Origin: Bugulina stolonifera
Lineage: Eukaryota; Bryozoa; Gymnolaemata; Cheilostomatida; Bugulidae
Length of the DNA stretch: 64,000 nt
Reading direction: 5' to 3'
Assembly (NCBI GenBank): GCA_935421135.1
Contig: OW285197.1
Location: 12,591,223 to 12,655,222, forward strand
The notes under the pieces are model-generated. The model ran no database searches and had not been told where the DNA came from. It saw only the letters and a list, made by a program, of their open reading frames with translations. The first letter of the stretch is position 1, and each line of letters starts with the position of its first letter. A program made the position numbers and the translations under genes. Shown one piece after another: positions 1-12,400 of the stretch.

Positions 1-1492
1 CTCTTAACATAGTGTAATCTCACAGAGAGGGGAAAACTCCAACATGCTCAAAAGTTGTACATTATTATATACAGACATGTATACAGTATATTACATAGTA
101 TATTCATAGTATAGTGGACATACCCAGTGCACTGTTATATGCACAAAACTAACAACACCTGAATATACTATTTACTAAGCTATTATTGCATAGATAGACA
201 CAGTTTGGTAAACTGTTACAATGTTTATATACCTGTAATTATATTGTATCATTTTATTACATCATCATCCTATACATAGGCCTACTTATAGAATAGTTAT
301 TTTTTATAGGTGTACATGTACGTGTAATTTGAACTGTAGGATATATACGAGTACAATGTAAAAAGTGTGAAATTTAAATGTCTACCCCATTTTGACACTC
401 ACAATGTTAGTACTGTAATGGTTTCTGTGTTTTGGTGCGGTCGTCCTTGGACGACTATCGACCCAGAAATGAAGTGCCTATGAGTGGTAATAGGACTTCG
501 CATTACATGAAAGATCGAGCGGTCTCAGTAGCCCAAATACTACCAAAGACGACCCATCTGATCTCAAGTCCGACCTTCAGACTATACAATGAAAGAGAGT
601 GATCCGACCTAGTAGGCAGTTCGCTATGCGAATGACCTGGCAAAAGGAAGTAAAAGTCTCTGTATCAAGTATAGATGTGTCTTTATTGAAAGCCAAGTGA
701 AGACTGAGACAATGAACAGTAAAACAATGCCCTTTATATAGTATAAGGACTTCCGGCCGACGTGACGTCGGGAAAAGACGGCGTGTGGTCGTCCGGAAGT
801 TGCGCAACAAGATGGCCGCCGGAAGCCCGACGGCCGACCCAAAATAGGTCGGGTTCTACAAAAGTTGCTTAAAATGGTCCAATTCATGTACAAAATGAAT
901 ATCAATGGATTCTGAGAGGTCGGGCCTCTGTACATGGGTATAAAAGGCATTAAAAGACTTTGTAACAATCATGTAACTATATACAATAACATATAGTAAA
1001 GTACAAGCAGATATATACATGTATGTGCACACAATAATGAGTGTCAGATGGAAGATACGACTTGGCGTACCATCACAGTACTACATGCATAGCATATAAT
1101 ATTTAGCCTGTCATACAGTATGATTATCTACGTGTATTATTCTATATATAGCTCATGTGCTATACTCTACACTATAATTTTTATAGGTGTATGTGCAATG
1201 TGAACTGTATAATATACTAGTACAATGTAAGAAATGTAAAATTTAAATGTCTGCCCCAATCTGACACTCTCAATGTTTGTACAGACATGTACATGTACAT
1301 ACTATATATGCACAGCATATTATAGTATTTAGCCTGTCATACGGTATGATTATCTACGTGTATTATTCTATATATAGCTCATGTGCTATACTCTACACTA
1401 TTATAGGCTCTTTAATTGTACATGAATTATTAAATATACTGGTACCATGTAATATGTACAATATTATATATTATATTTATATATTTATATAG
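1..1492. other. AT-rich flank with duplicated blocks around an LTR-like insertion
   Basis: No convincing coding exon was found. Two blocks occur twice in direct orientation: about 302-414 resembles 1177-1280, and about 1089-1171 resembles 1315-1400. A segment richer in GC (about 420-890) interrupts the first copy. Upstream exons of the beta-propeller gene could lie here or left of the window; none could be assigned. Confidence 0.5.
420..890 (-). mobile_element. LTR-like segment (possible solo LTR)
   Basis: This block is much richer in G+C than its surroundings. On the minus strand it carries a TATA box (TATATAAAGG, plus 731-740) followed about 50 nt downstream by an AATAAA signal (plus 682-687), which is the promoter plus poly(A) order of an LTR. 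No gag or pol frame is adjacent, so a solo LTR is the simplest reading. Exact TG/CA ends and target-site duplications could not be fixed. Confidence 0.4.
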
Positions 1493-2749
1493 AGTCTGGT
1501 AGAGAGGTTGGTCTCAACCTTAGACTTGTACAGACTCCATCTTCCCTCACATTTATATCTAAACATAAGACAGGTGGTTGGTGTCACTCAGCCAATCACA
1601 GAGAAGATGGTGACATACTGATAGGTGCATATAATGGAGTACATCTACTGAGTAGAGATGGTAAGAAGCTGACTAAATACAACATTGATGATGTCACAGT
1701 AAGAAGGGTGATTGAGTATCATCAGAATATCTACATTCTACACAGAAAGGGGACCATATGCAAGGTAGACATGTGTTTACCAGGAGATATGACAAGAAGA
1801 CAACAACTGTTACAGTTTGAGAGAACAGGGACTGTTGGAGCAGCTATGGCAGTCTCTGACAGGTACCTTGTGGTGAAGAATCCAAACACTAACCAGCTGA
1901 TCATCTATGACTTTATCACTAAACAAACAGAGACTATACTTCCAGATGTATATCCAATGGATCTACACTTTCTACCAGATGGTCAGCTACTAGTAGTTAG
2001 CAATGATAAACTAATAAAGTACAGAATAGAGAATGGGAAGCTGTCTACAGTCTGGACATGTGAAGGTTTAGTAAGAGGACGCAGTGTGTGTGCTGACTCT
2101 GATGGACTTATCTATGTGTCTACATTGTCTAAACAAACAGTCTACATCATCTCACCTCAAGGTATGTGTATAACTATATAATATACTGAAGTGTGTAGCA
2201 ACAAGTACTTATTATTCCTAATAGCATTGCACTGTTAGCTGTTATTATAGAATTGTATATTGATATTTCTAACTTTACAAAGGAATATTATATAGGGAGG
2301 AATATGATTATGAAATTTGTCTGCATAATAATGGCCAACATTATACTGTAGATCAAGACTACATCAAACATTTGCATTATTTTAGCATTTTATCATTGCA
2401 CAGATATTATATTAACATTCCATTAGGCTTGGCAGAGTTTTACAATTCTAGTTTATCCAACTCACCCTCATGTTATGATACATGCCCATCTTGTATAGTT
2501 ATACAATGTATAATAGTAATATGAAATAATGTTATAATGTAATAATATATGCCATGTGCCCACCTTTTCTAGTAGTTAGTTTTGTATAATATTGCAGGAG
2601 TGAGAGTAAATAAACTGACTTATGATCAACTACCAGCTAGTACAGGATACATCAGTGTAAGAGATGGAGTACTAGCTGTACCAGGATGGAAAGATAAGAT
2701 GTTACATTTGTTCAAGATAAACAGGGGAGATAACTCTACAGATGAGTAG
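1493..2749 (+). CDS. Beta-propeller-like protein, C-terminal two exons (partial)
   Basis: Two coding exons are supported: 1493-2161 (acceptor ATATAG, donor GGTATGT, phase 1 in and out) and 2598-2749 (acceptor ATTGCAG, stop TAG). Together they encode about 273 C-terminal residues. The chain is a run of about 40-residue units of beta-strand character, with DGQLLVVSN, DGLIYVSTL and RDGVLAVPG turns, as in NHL/WD-type propellers such as those ending TRIM-NHL proteins. No RING, B-box or other N-terminal domain is visible, and the incoming phase-1 acceptor shows that upstream exons are missing. It converges on the sushi gene. The family is inferred from repeat character only; no specific orthologue is recognised. 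Confidence 0.7.
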
Positions 2750-3873
2750 TGGATATAGTGTATACTCAGGTAAATAAATAACGGAGTTGATATAACAAGC
2801 TGCTACATTGTACATGATAATAATAATAAAACAGTTTTTAATTGTACAGTAGTTATACATAGACCTAGACCGTACACATTTTACATGTATATAATAATAA
2901 CAATATACATGTAGATACTATTATATATGCCTACCTGTTAGTAGTCTAATTTTATATACTATGATAACACATGTATATAGACCTACTAAACAGTCATTGT
3001 ATTCCATGTTATAAATTACATGTATTTAGGTCTACTCATACATGTATATTCATGTGGAATATTACAACAAATAATTTATATATGACTACATAATATATAT
3101 TGTAGATGATGACATCATGCTACCTGATCCAATGGAATATTTATATACCTGGAGTTGTGTCCCTTTCTCTGATCCTGTGAGAAGTTATGTCCACATGTGG
3201 ATCTAACAAGGTGTTTCTATACATTATAATATGCCATGAGAAGATTATTATTGCTATATATAATATTATACTATAATATTATATTATACTATATTATATT
3301 ACACTGTTGGAAGGTGTTGAGGTGGAAGAAAGAAGAAATTTTATGATATGAAGTCATAGCTTTGATTTTTTATTGCTAATACTTTGATAACAGTGCTGTT
3401 ACCATCAAATTCATGAAAAGAGATTGTCAAACTAGTTTTGATCAAACTTTACAAACCTTTAACTGTTCTGCTTGTTCACTTTGTCAGTTTTGTAAGGTTT
3501 AGACTGTAATCCTATAGATATATACACTGTACATGTACTCGTATATACATGTAGGTTATTATATTATATCACACTGTTACTCATGCCCTGATGTAGTGAG
3601 TAACTAACTATACAAAAGTATTGTATTAGTTCATAGTATTATAATAGTTTGTTTCACTGATACTTATCTTCCCCTGATTTCTCCAATACTACTTATTGAG
3701 TTTATGAACACATTTTGTGTGTAATTTACTACATAGTAAGTCTGTTATTTATGATTAACTATTAAAATATAAGTAAATCTACAATATTGCGCAATGTTAT
3801 CATCATATTAGAATTTCACTTTAATCACGTTTTCACCAAGTTGGAATATTTGCTCAGAGTTTCTATAAAACAG
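2750..3873. other. AT-rich 3' flank without a recognisable gene
   Basis: This stretch between the beta-propeller stop and the 33-bp minisatellite holds only AT-rich sequence and short TA-rich runs. No frame with coding character or paired splice signals was seen. Confidence 0.5.
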
Positions 3874-4310
3874 TAACAACAGTGGAGTCATTGACCTATA
3901 TACTGATACCAACAGTGGAGTCATTGACCTATATACTGATAGCAACAGTGGAGTCATTGACCTATATACTGATAACAACAGTGGAGTCATTGACCTATAT
4001 ACTGACAACAACAGTGGAGTCATTGACCTATATGCTGATAACAACAGTGGAGTCATTGACCTATATACTGATAACAACAGTGGAGTCATTGACCTATATA
4101 CTGATAACAACAGTGGAGTCATTGACCTATATACTGATAACAACAGTAAAATTGTTAACCTATATACTGGTAACAACAGCAAGGTCAGCGACCTATATGC
4201 TGGTAACTACAGCATAGCCACTGACCTACAAATGTATACTGGTAAAGACAGTGAGGTGACTGGCCTCATTTATACTGGTAACAACTGTAAGGTCACTGAC
4301 CTATATTACT
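3874..4310. repeat. 33-bp minisatellite (about 8 good copies plus decayed copies)
   Basis: The unit reads roughly ACAGTGGAGTCATTGACC then TATATACTGATAACA. Copies from about 3880 to 4145 are nearly identical, and those from 4145 to 4310 are diverged. Because 33 is divisible by three, both strands give open frames of 11-residue repeats; this follows from the period and is not evidence of a gene. Confidence 0.9.
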
Positions 4311-5235
4311 GGTAGTGGTACTGGTAACACTACAACGTCATGTACTTGTATATTATATACTAGTAACAATTTTCATTCTGCAAATAAAATCCCTCTATAG
4401 CATGGCTCACCATGAATGTAGTAATTATGTTAATTGGTGTGTCATTTTCCATGTTAGCAGGTATATCGCTATCTCAACTCAATAATTTGGTTTCACAGGC
4501 ACATTATACCGACTATTACATCTTACCTTGGCAATTGTAATCCATCTCTGTAAGTTCAGCCCAGGGTCTGGTAGCTAACTGGGATCTTATCTTGGTCACC
4601 CATCCTGATATTATACATCTCATGTGTATAGTGTAGGCCTACATTGTAATTGTATGTTCATGATAAAGCAAGGTTTAGCTTTTTGACTTCTCAGTAGCTG
4701 CTCATTGGAAAACTGACCAATCAGGAAAGGATAGAAATTACAGATACTGGATGGCATCAAGATAATGACAGAAATAATATAATTATTGTGTAATACATTA
4801 GGAGTTGTGTCCTTATAATATTGGGGGAGGACAACTTCCACTAAAAAGTCCAATAATGACTAATAATCTTATAGAAGCAATCTTAGTACACTTCACTGTA
4901 TATACAGCCTTCTCTGAACAGTTTACTATTGTGGTGAAACAGCCTCCATGGTTATGGCACCTAGGCCAGCCACACAAACATTATGATAGCTGACATTGAA
5001 TTACTATACATACTCTTATCCATGCATGACATTGTTATCCATATTCATCCATGCATTCATTATTATCTTATATCCTGCGTGTCTTATATATATATATATA
5101 TGTACTAGCAATCAAGCCTTGGGATCACGTTCTATTGCAACTTGGTTTTTCCCACATTTATATACCTATTTAGTAATTGTCTACTCTTGCTTGATTGTGA
5201 ATTATTCCAGTCTTTTGCCATTTTATATAGTAACT
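4311..5235. other. Intergenic DNA without a recognisable gene
   Basis: Between the minisatellite and the LTR-like block there are only short frames with no splice context or protein-like composition. A short (TA)n run lies near 5088-5100. Confidence 0.5.
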
Positions 5236-5840
5236 TCGTGGCCGACCTTATAGATTAAGCTCATAATTATATACGACATGTTTCTCCTTTTTGTAAGCAC
5301 ATTTTGTGCAAAGGCCGACCTTTTATGTGGCCGAGTCGGGCGGAACCAGACATATTGTTGCATCAGTTCCGGAACCGACCCCATGTCGGATAGCCGATAC
5401 CATGTCGGGCTCTTTTGACCGAAAGTTTGTTATGTATATAAGGCAGTGTTGTGTTGTGTTGTGTTGTGTTGTAATTCAGTTGTTGATTGCGCTTGAATCA
5501 AGCAACATCTCCTAACTCAACCTACAGAGGCTTACTCTTTAGGCGGGTAACTCCACCTGAGAATCCTTTGGATTCAGTACGGCTCGAGTTCACCTCATCC
5601 TAGGCTAAGCATATCTCTATCCACCCCTTAGGCTTAGGCCGATCCCGGGTTCTAATGAACCTAGCGTCGGATTTAGGTTATCAAGGTTAGACATTCTTTC
5701 TCTGCACTCCCTCGGAGTATAAACTCTACATGACCTACGTCGGTCCTGAGCTCCAATGAGTCTCGGCATCGACCTACGTCTGATATAATCTACAATCTAC
5801 ACTACAAAGAGCACCCATAACTGTTTACTCTTTTATGTAA
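5236..5840 (+). mobile_element. Second LTR-like, GC-richer segment
   Basis: A compositional island in AT-rich DNA. It has CGG/CCGAC-rich sequence, then a TATA box (TATATAAGG, about 5435-5443), then a GTTGT microsatellite and a pyrimidine-rich GC-richer tract to about 5840. The order fits U3-TATA-R/U5 and leader of a retroelement in plus orientation. No gag or pol reading frame follows. Ends and target-site duplication were not identified. Confidence 0.35.
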
Positions 5841-6434
5841 TGAGCAGAAGGTACACTTGGTCGTCTCTAGCACCTTCCAAGCCCTTCACATACTTGTAGC
5901 CCTCAGCTCTCGCATGCAATAGCACTCAAAAACATTACACTATTATACACATTGTAGTGTAATTAGACTAACCTCTTTAATTTAACAGTATTATATTTCA
6001 GCCTAAACTACCATATCAAATTATAAATTATGTACATGTATGTATTAGTATATGTATACACATTTACATGTAGGTGCATTCAGGTTGTAACATTTACTGT
6101 GTGGCTATTTTCTACAACTCTACGGCTGTGTGTAGTTGTCTTTCCTTCTGTCTGCTGATTTGATGGAAATAAGCAGAATGGAAATAAAGTGGATGAGTCA
6201 GTTACTGTTATAGTTGACAGGTCATGGCCCATGCTGATCAAGTTGTATATAGTAAATAGTTGACCATCCGCCATAATTGACCATCGGCCAGATTTGACCA
6301 TCAGTGATGCACAAGCATGACTGTCTGTAGTGATAAGAATACGGTGCACTATCATGGGAGACTCATTGGTGGAACTGGTCTCTCTCAAACAATAAGTTGT
6401 GCTATCTCATTGTTCTGTAGCTTCTGATTTTATT
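5841..6434. other. Downstream flank of the sushi gene
   Basis: A minus-strand frame of about 100 codons (6080-6388) lies here. It follows an in-frame stop and an AATAAA-type signal of the sushi gene and has no convincing acceptor, so I treat the stretch as non-coding 3' flank. Confidence 0.5.
6427..6432 (-). terminator. Poly(A) signal of the sushi-domain gene
   Basis: On the minus strand the TAA stop (6435-6437) is followed almost at once by an AATAAA hexamer, giving a very short 3'UTR. Confidence 0.5.
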
Positions 6435-9400
6435 TTAGTATGTCTCACAACATCTAATTGGTCCAATTTTGACTTCATATCCGGTCACCTGTCTGCTCAT
6501 AATTGGTGGTGGTGCTGAAGTTGTGGTAGTGGTGGTGGTAGTTGGTGTAGTAGTAGTGGTGGTGGTAGTTGGTGTAGTAGTAGTTGTGGTAGTAGTTGGT
6601 GTAGTAGTGGTGGTGGTGGTAGTTGGTGTAGTAGTAGTTGTGGTAGTAGTTGGTGTAGTGGTAGTGGTAGTGGTAGTGGTTGTTGTTGTGGTAGTAGTTT
6701 TACATGGTTTCTTTTTTCTTTTACACGGCTTTTTGGGCCTTGGTCTTGCTGCTAGTCCCAGTACAACTACAAAGGGAGGTGGAGGAGGAGGAGATTTGAG
6801 ATGACTGATCAACTGATACTCTTTCACGTACTGCGGACTTGTTTTACTTAATGTGTTGGTTATTGTGTCACTTGTAGGGGAGGTGATTCCTTCATGTCTT
6901 GCACAATTGCATCTAAAAAGTACGGGTAAGCCAGTAAGGTTAAAAGTCAAACACAGTACTTAGTCTGAATATATGACCTATTTATAAACACAGTCCTAGT
7001 TGTATATAGTACATCTGTGACCTATTTATAAACACAGTCCTAGTTGCATACAGTACATCTGTGATCTATTTATAAACACAGTCTTAGTTGTATATAGTAC
7101 ATATATGACATATTTATAGACACAGTCCTAGTTGTATATAGTACATACAATGTATATGTGACCTATTTAATAGAACTAGTATACAATTGCATTTAGGATC
7201 TACACATATTCCTTACCCAGTTGCAGCACATGTACTCCCAGCACAATCACAAAGTCCGTTGGTATGGGAATAGGAACCAATCATAAAGCTAGAGGGGCCT
7301 ATCCCTGCATACGAGTAGACAGTTGGGTACGACTGGCCATACAGCTTGAGTGCCACTGTGTTAGCACCTACACCAGATGAGCATGAGCTGGAAACCTGGA
7401 TGTGGAATGAAGAAGCTATTTTGTCAGACACTTTGTGTTGATTACAGCAAATACGGCATTATTAAATGTGGAAGGCTGGAAGAGACGCAAAGTCGTCCAG
7501 GACCGAAACAAAGGCGTGATTGTACAATTTTTCTTCCGCTAGGACTGCTAAAGCTCACTTTGTGACTGAGGAAAAAATTTGGATATGTGTTGTTTGAACC
7601 GCAAATGTTGTCGAGATGTAGGCAATTCCAGACCTGCCTATATTTGCTGACTTTAGCATAACTATATCCATGAAGGTGTAGACGTTGAGCTTCAGTATAA
7701 TACTAGCCATCAAAAGCAGACAGAGTTGTAGCAGTTTTTATCTTTCTTGTTAATGTTGCACCCTTATCACTGATCTATGTTCAGAATATAATAGACAATA
7801 GTCGGTGTGGATGTACAAATGTGGTTTCCATCGACTATTGGATAAAAACCGCACTGATCAGCGCTCCTGGCTAAACTCATGGACATGGCTATGTGTCCAC
7901 TCCAAAGTGTGATATCAGCAAACCACTAGACACATATATACAGAAACATTATGTACTTACTACTTGCTTGCATGTGCCCCCAGAGTTCTGAACCATAGCC
8001 TGTATAGACCCATCAGGTATAGGGTAGGTGACGGCTGACACTCCCCCACATGTGTATACCGGACCAGTAGCCACAGATCCAGGGAGAAAGCTAGATATGT
8101 CTCCATTACAAGTCATAGGGGATCCATTTATCCTCTCTCCAGAAGAAGGAGCAACCTACATTGTAATCAACAAAGACTGTGTAACCCACTAAATAATATG
8201 GTGTAATCTGTAGAATAATCACTGAAGATAGTGCAACCTACAAAATAACTGACTGAGATGGTGTATTCTACAGAGTAATCAACTACATTGTATAATACTG
8301 CGAGTATTTCTATTCACTAAATAGCTCTGCCTTGAGAGACCTGGATGTGTTTACAGCTTGACTAACTTGTAGCAACAATACATAATGAGACAACCAACCT
8401 CTGTACAAAGCTCTGACGAACTTGTTTTGCAGCACCTGGTTCTAAATGGTGGAGGGTTGGTGGAAGCCAAACCTGGTCCTTGTGGATCAATAGTTATTTC
8501 AGTACAGCCCAGAGGTGCAGCAGAAAATAGATTATCTCTCTTGAAGTAGTCTTTACAGCTGGTTGGGTGCATATCTGGGAGTGAAACAAAATGGCGGAAT
8601 GGAGCTTACACAGCGGCATGCTGTAGAGCGTAGAGAATCATAGTTTTTATGTCACACATGTACATCAAATCAGTTATTTAATATTTAACCGAAAGCTTAT
8701 TTGGCATTAGATTATATGAATATGATAGAAAAGGCATAACTTGGCAGTAACTAGTTTCTAACTACTAGTAAAAACACAATACTTACAGACGCATGATTGG
8801 GTGAGAGGAGAGAAAGTGCCGTCAGATTCGCAAGAAATAGTAAGAGTCCTGGTGGTGCTGGTGAGACTAGACGGAGCTACTCTGTACTGACTATGACACG
8901 TGTATGTGACTACCTCTCCCGCATGATAGTCTCGATTAACCCTCTCAGCGTTAGCTACAGTGGGCAGCTGACCAGCTGCACATTTCCTGCCTAATAAATA
9001 GCTGTGTTTGTAACAAGTAGGCGCCATCAATAAGATGCACTAAACAATCTCATGGCAATTAGCTGCCCATATAGAGGAGTGGCACCAGTATTTGTGGGAG
9101 ATTGGCACTTCATCTTAGATAGAACACCGCTCCATTCTCATTATTCGATCCCAACTTTACCATGAGGTGAGAACTCCGTACAATGTGAAGTTAGCCTTTT
9201 TATGATTGCTTTCATTTTATCTTTTCTCATCCAATCAACAATCATTCCGACCAATCAACATACTCTAATAATTACTTGACCAATCAAAGTTGAACACATA
9301 TGGTTCAGCCAATCACGCATAGCTCTGTACATCAAGCTATACTTACTACTACAAGTTGGTCCAGGACTTATAGACCAGACTCCGTTTGCCATACAAGTAG

Positions 9401-12400
9401 AGATCATGTTGGTAGAGGGTTGGTGATGAGCAGCACATGTGTAAGTGTATGTGGACTGGTACGGCAGCATATCTAGAGTTCCTGTGACTGGAAGAGTGTT
9501 CACTCCAGGTGGAGGTCTACCACACATCACAGCTATAACAAACCAGTAGTGGGGGTTAGTCAGTTACTAGTAGAAGAAATAGAAACGCCCTCATATTACA
9601 CATTAAGATGATAGACTACATGATTCTACACGGTACTGACATTCACAGGAAGGTCGGGGGCTCCATGTTCCTCCCATCAAACAGTATATTTTGGCAGTCT
9701 GGTTATTGTTGTTGTTGGATCCAACGATCCTGTAACCAGCGGTACATGTGAAGTCTACAGTTCCACCGATCTGCCAATAATAATATAGAAACATTGAACC
9801 GTAGAAATATATAACTATCTAATTACTTCCAGCAGTAGTGACTCAATACTTGCACGTTAGCTCATCTCAGTGATCTGAACCATCAATGACATTAACACTG
9901 GTTACCTGACCATTACAATGTTTTCTGGTGAACCCAGGAGGTTTCCTGGCGAAAGAAAAAAAGAGAGGTGGATTTATCGCCAGTATGGCTTAGTTCCATG
10001 ACTCTTTTTAACTCATGAAGTAAAAGGAGATAAAATGAAATTTCTCATAATGGTTTCCTGTTGTTCTACTGAGCAAATGTTCAATAGAATTGCAAGGAGG
10101 TTTTCTTTAGTCAGTACACGACGTACATGACATATTTACTGTACATACGGAGGTTTACTAGTACATACTAGTATACACTTACAGGGTGAGTGCCCGCAAC
10201 GTCTGGTGATCTAATAATAGTAAAATCTCCTGTTGGTACATTTGTACATGTCTCTCTTTCCACCTGACTCACTACAGCCGACACTTGTTCTGTAGCAGAG
10301 GGTACATAGTCACATGAGCAGTCATGGTCACATGATCACATATACAACTTAGTCACATGAGCAGTCGTGGTCACATGATCACATATACAACTTAGTCACA
10401 TATACAACTTAGTCACATATACAACTTAGTCACATGATCATTCGTGGACACATGATCACATATACAACTTAGTCACATGATCATTCGTGGTCACATGATC
10501 ACATATACAACTTAGTCACATGGTCATTTGTGGTCACATGATCGCATATATAGCTTAGTCACATGATCATTTGTGGTCACATGATCGCATATACAACTTA
10601 GTCACATGATCATTCGCGGTCACATGACTGCATAGCTACATGGTCACATGACCACATATGCAATAAATGTATAATCATATGTAGTTGTATTTGGAACTTT
10701 GTGGCATCAACCATAAGCGTTTTGAACTACGTAATTTAGCTTTTGGGAAGAGAGTGCATAATTTTAGCTGCTCTTGGCAATCAGTAGCAAGATATGCGGA
10801 GTGTTCTGCACATGATGACTTTTGCATCCTGATTGTTTCGTAGAACACACAGAAGAATAATATACGCTAAATATCAACTCACCGCAAATAGGGAGCGTAG
10901 CAGTGAGCCAGACATTCTGCACACAGACTATGGCTGAAGGAGAACCGGACCTCAGTCTATATCCAGAAGTACATGTATATGTAGCAGTGGTAGCAGAAGA
11001 CATGCTACTTATAGCATTGCTTACTGTGGGTGGGGGTGGACAGGACACTGATCCTGTAAAATATTATAAATGATTTGAAATCTCTCGCATGCAGCATGTT
11101 CCATTACAGTATGTATCATATAATATACAAGATGTAGTACATGTATAACTACAGTTTGTATTACATTAGTGTATTGAATATATATACAACCAGTGGAACC
11201 AGCTGTACCTCTATATTAAAAAAGCTGAGCTTTTACATGACTGCATCACTTGTCATACTCAACTTAGGGCTAGAGCACACAAGAGGCTAATAGCTTCGGC
11301 CGAGCAACTGTGCTGGCCGTTGGCATGGCTCTATAGGCAATGTGTGGTACCAGTCCACTAGTGGACTTGTAACAAAAGTCAGTAACAAAATATGTTTCAT
11401 ATAATTGGATTAATCAATCACTACAGTGCTCCATGATGTCGTGAAACGAAAAGACCAACATTGTTGGTCTTTGCATAGCCGAGCCTTTACATCTGAATAA
11501 TTATATCGAGGATGCTATCTTCAAGGAAAAAAACAGACAGTGGGAGTACTACAAGGTAGATCTGCACTAGAAAGTGTAGAGTGGCAACGCCAATCCTATT
11601 ATTGCGCAGAATTTACACAAATAAGCTACGATAATACAATGGTGAAAAAGGGAAACCTCTGACCTATTTTCACTTTCATTGACAAACATGCAACTGTCCA
11701 ATTGTTTTACTTGATAGTAGAATATGTACTGTATGTCCATACTTACTTTGACACTCTGGCACATTCATCCAGACTCCATTAAAGCAGGTAGCTGTGGCTG
11801 TATTTCCTCCTCCACCTCTAATATGGTATCCAGTGATACAGGTGTATATGGCTGACAGACCAGTGGTAGAGAGATGAGCTGGTGGAGAGTTTAATATCAT
11901 GGGTGGTGGTTGGCAGGCGGCTACAAGAGTTGGAATACATCGCTACTTATGAAATGCTGTGGCAGCAGGTGTAAATGCAATACGTATTAGCATATTTGGG
12001 GAACACAATCCTAAAGCTTGTACCGACTAATAAAGAAGTACAAACGCTTATATAAATCATGTCTAACACTGGTGATATTAGTGACCCCGCCTAGTGTCTG
12101 AATATGAAAATGTGTGCCAAGCATCTTATACATGAGTGATATTGTCAATTTTTAGGTAAAGCCACAATTGAGCTCAATAGTCATCATCTACACGGGGGGG
12201 GGGGGGGGGGGGGGGGTACCTACCGACCCTACGTCTGCTCCAAAGTTGTAAATTTACAATGGCTTTGTTTTCAATGTTCATAAGTCTAGCCAAAAAAGGT
12301 TTACTATAGAGCACAACCAACGGAATATGCAGAAAGTGGTGATGCTACAGTATGATAATTATGATCATTAGAGATGGTATAGTTTAGAATCACAGGCTAT

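Noticed and set aside
3808..4217. Open frames of 11-residue repeats on both strands
   Set aside because: They arise because the minisatellite period (33 bp) is divisible by three and has no stops in those frames; there is no promoter, splice or non-repeat coding sequence around them.
6080..6388. Minus-strand frame of 102 codons as a further sushi-gene exon
   Set aside because: The gene already ends with TAA and an adjacent AATAAA at 6427-6437, and no convincing acceptor precedes this frame.
6469..6804. Plus-strand poly-Val frame
   Set aside because: It is the antisense of the Thr-coding repeat in the last sushi-gene exon.
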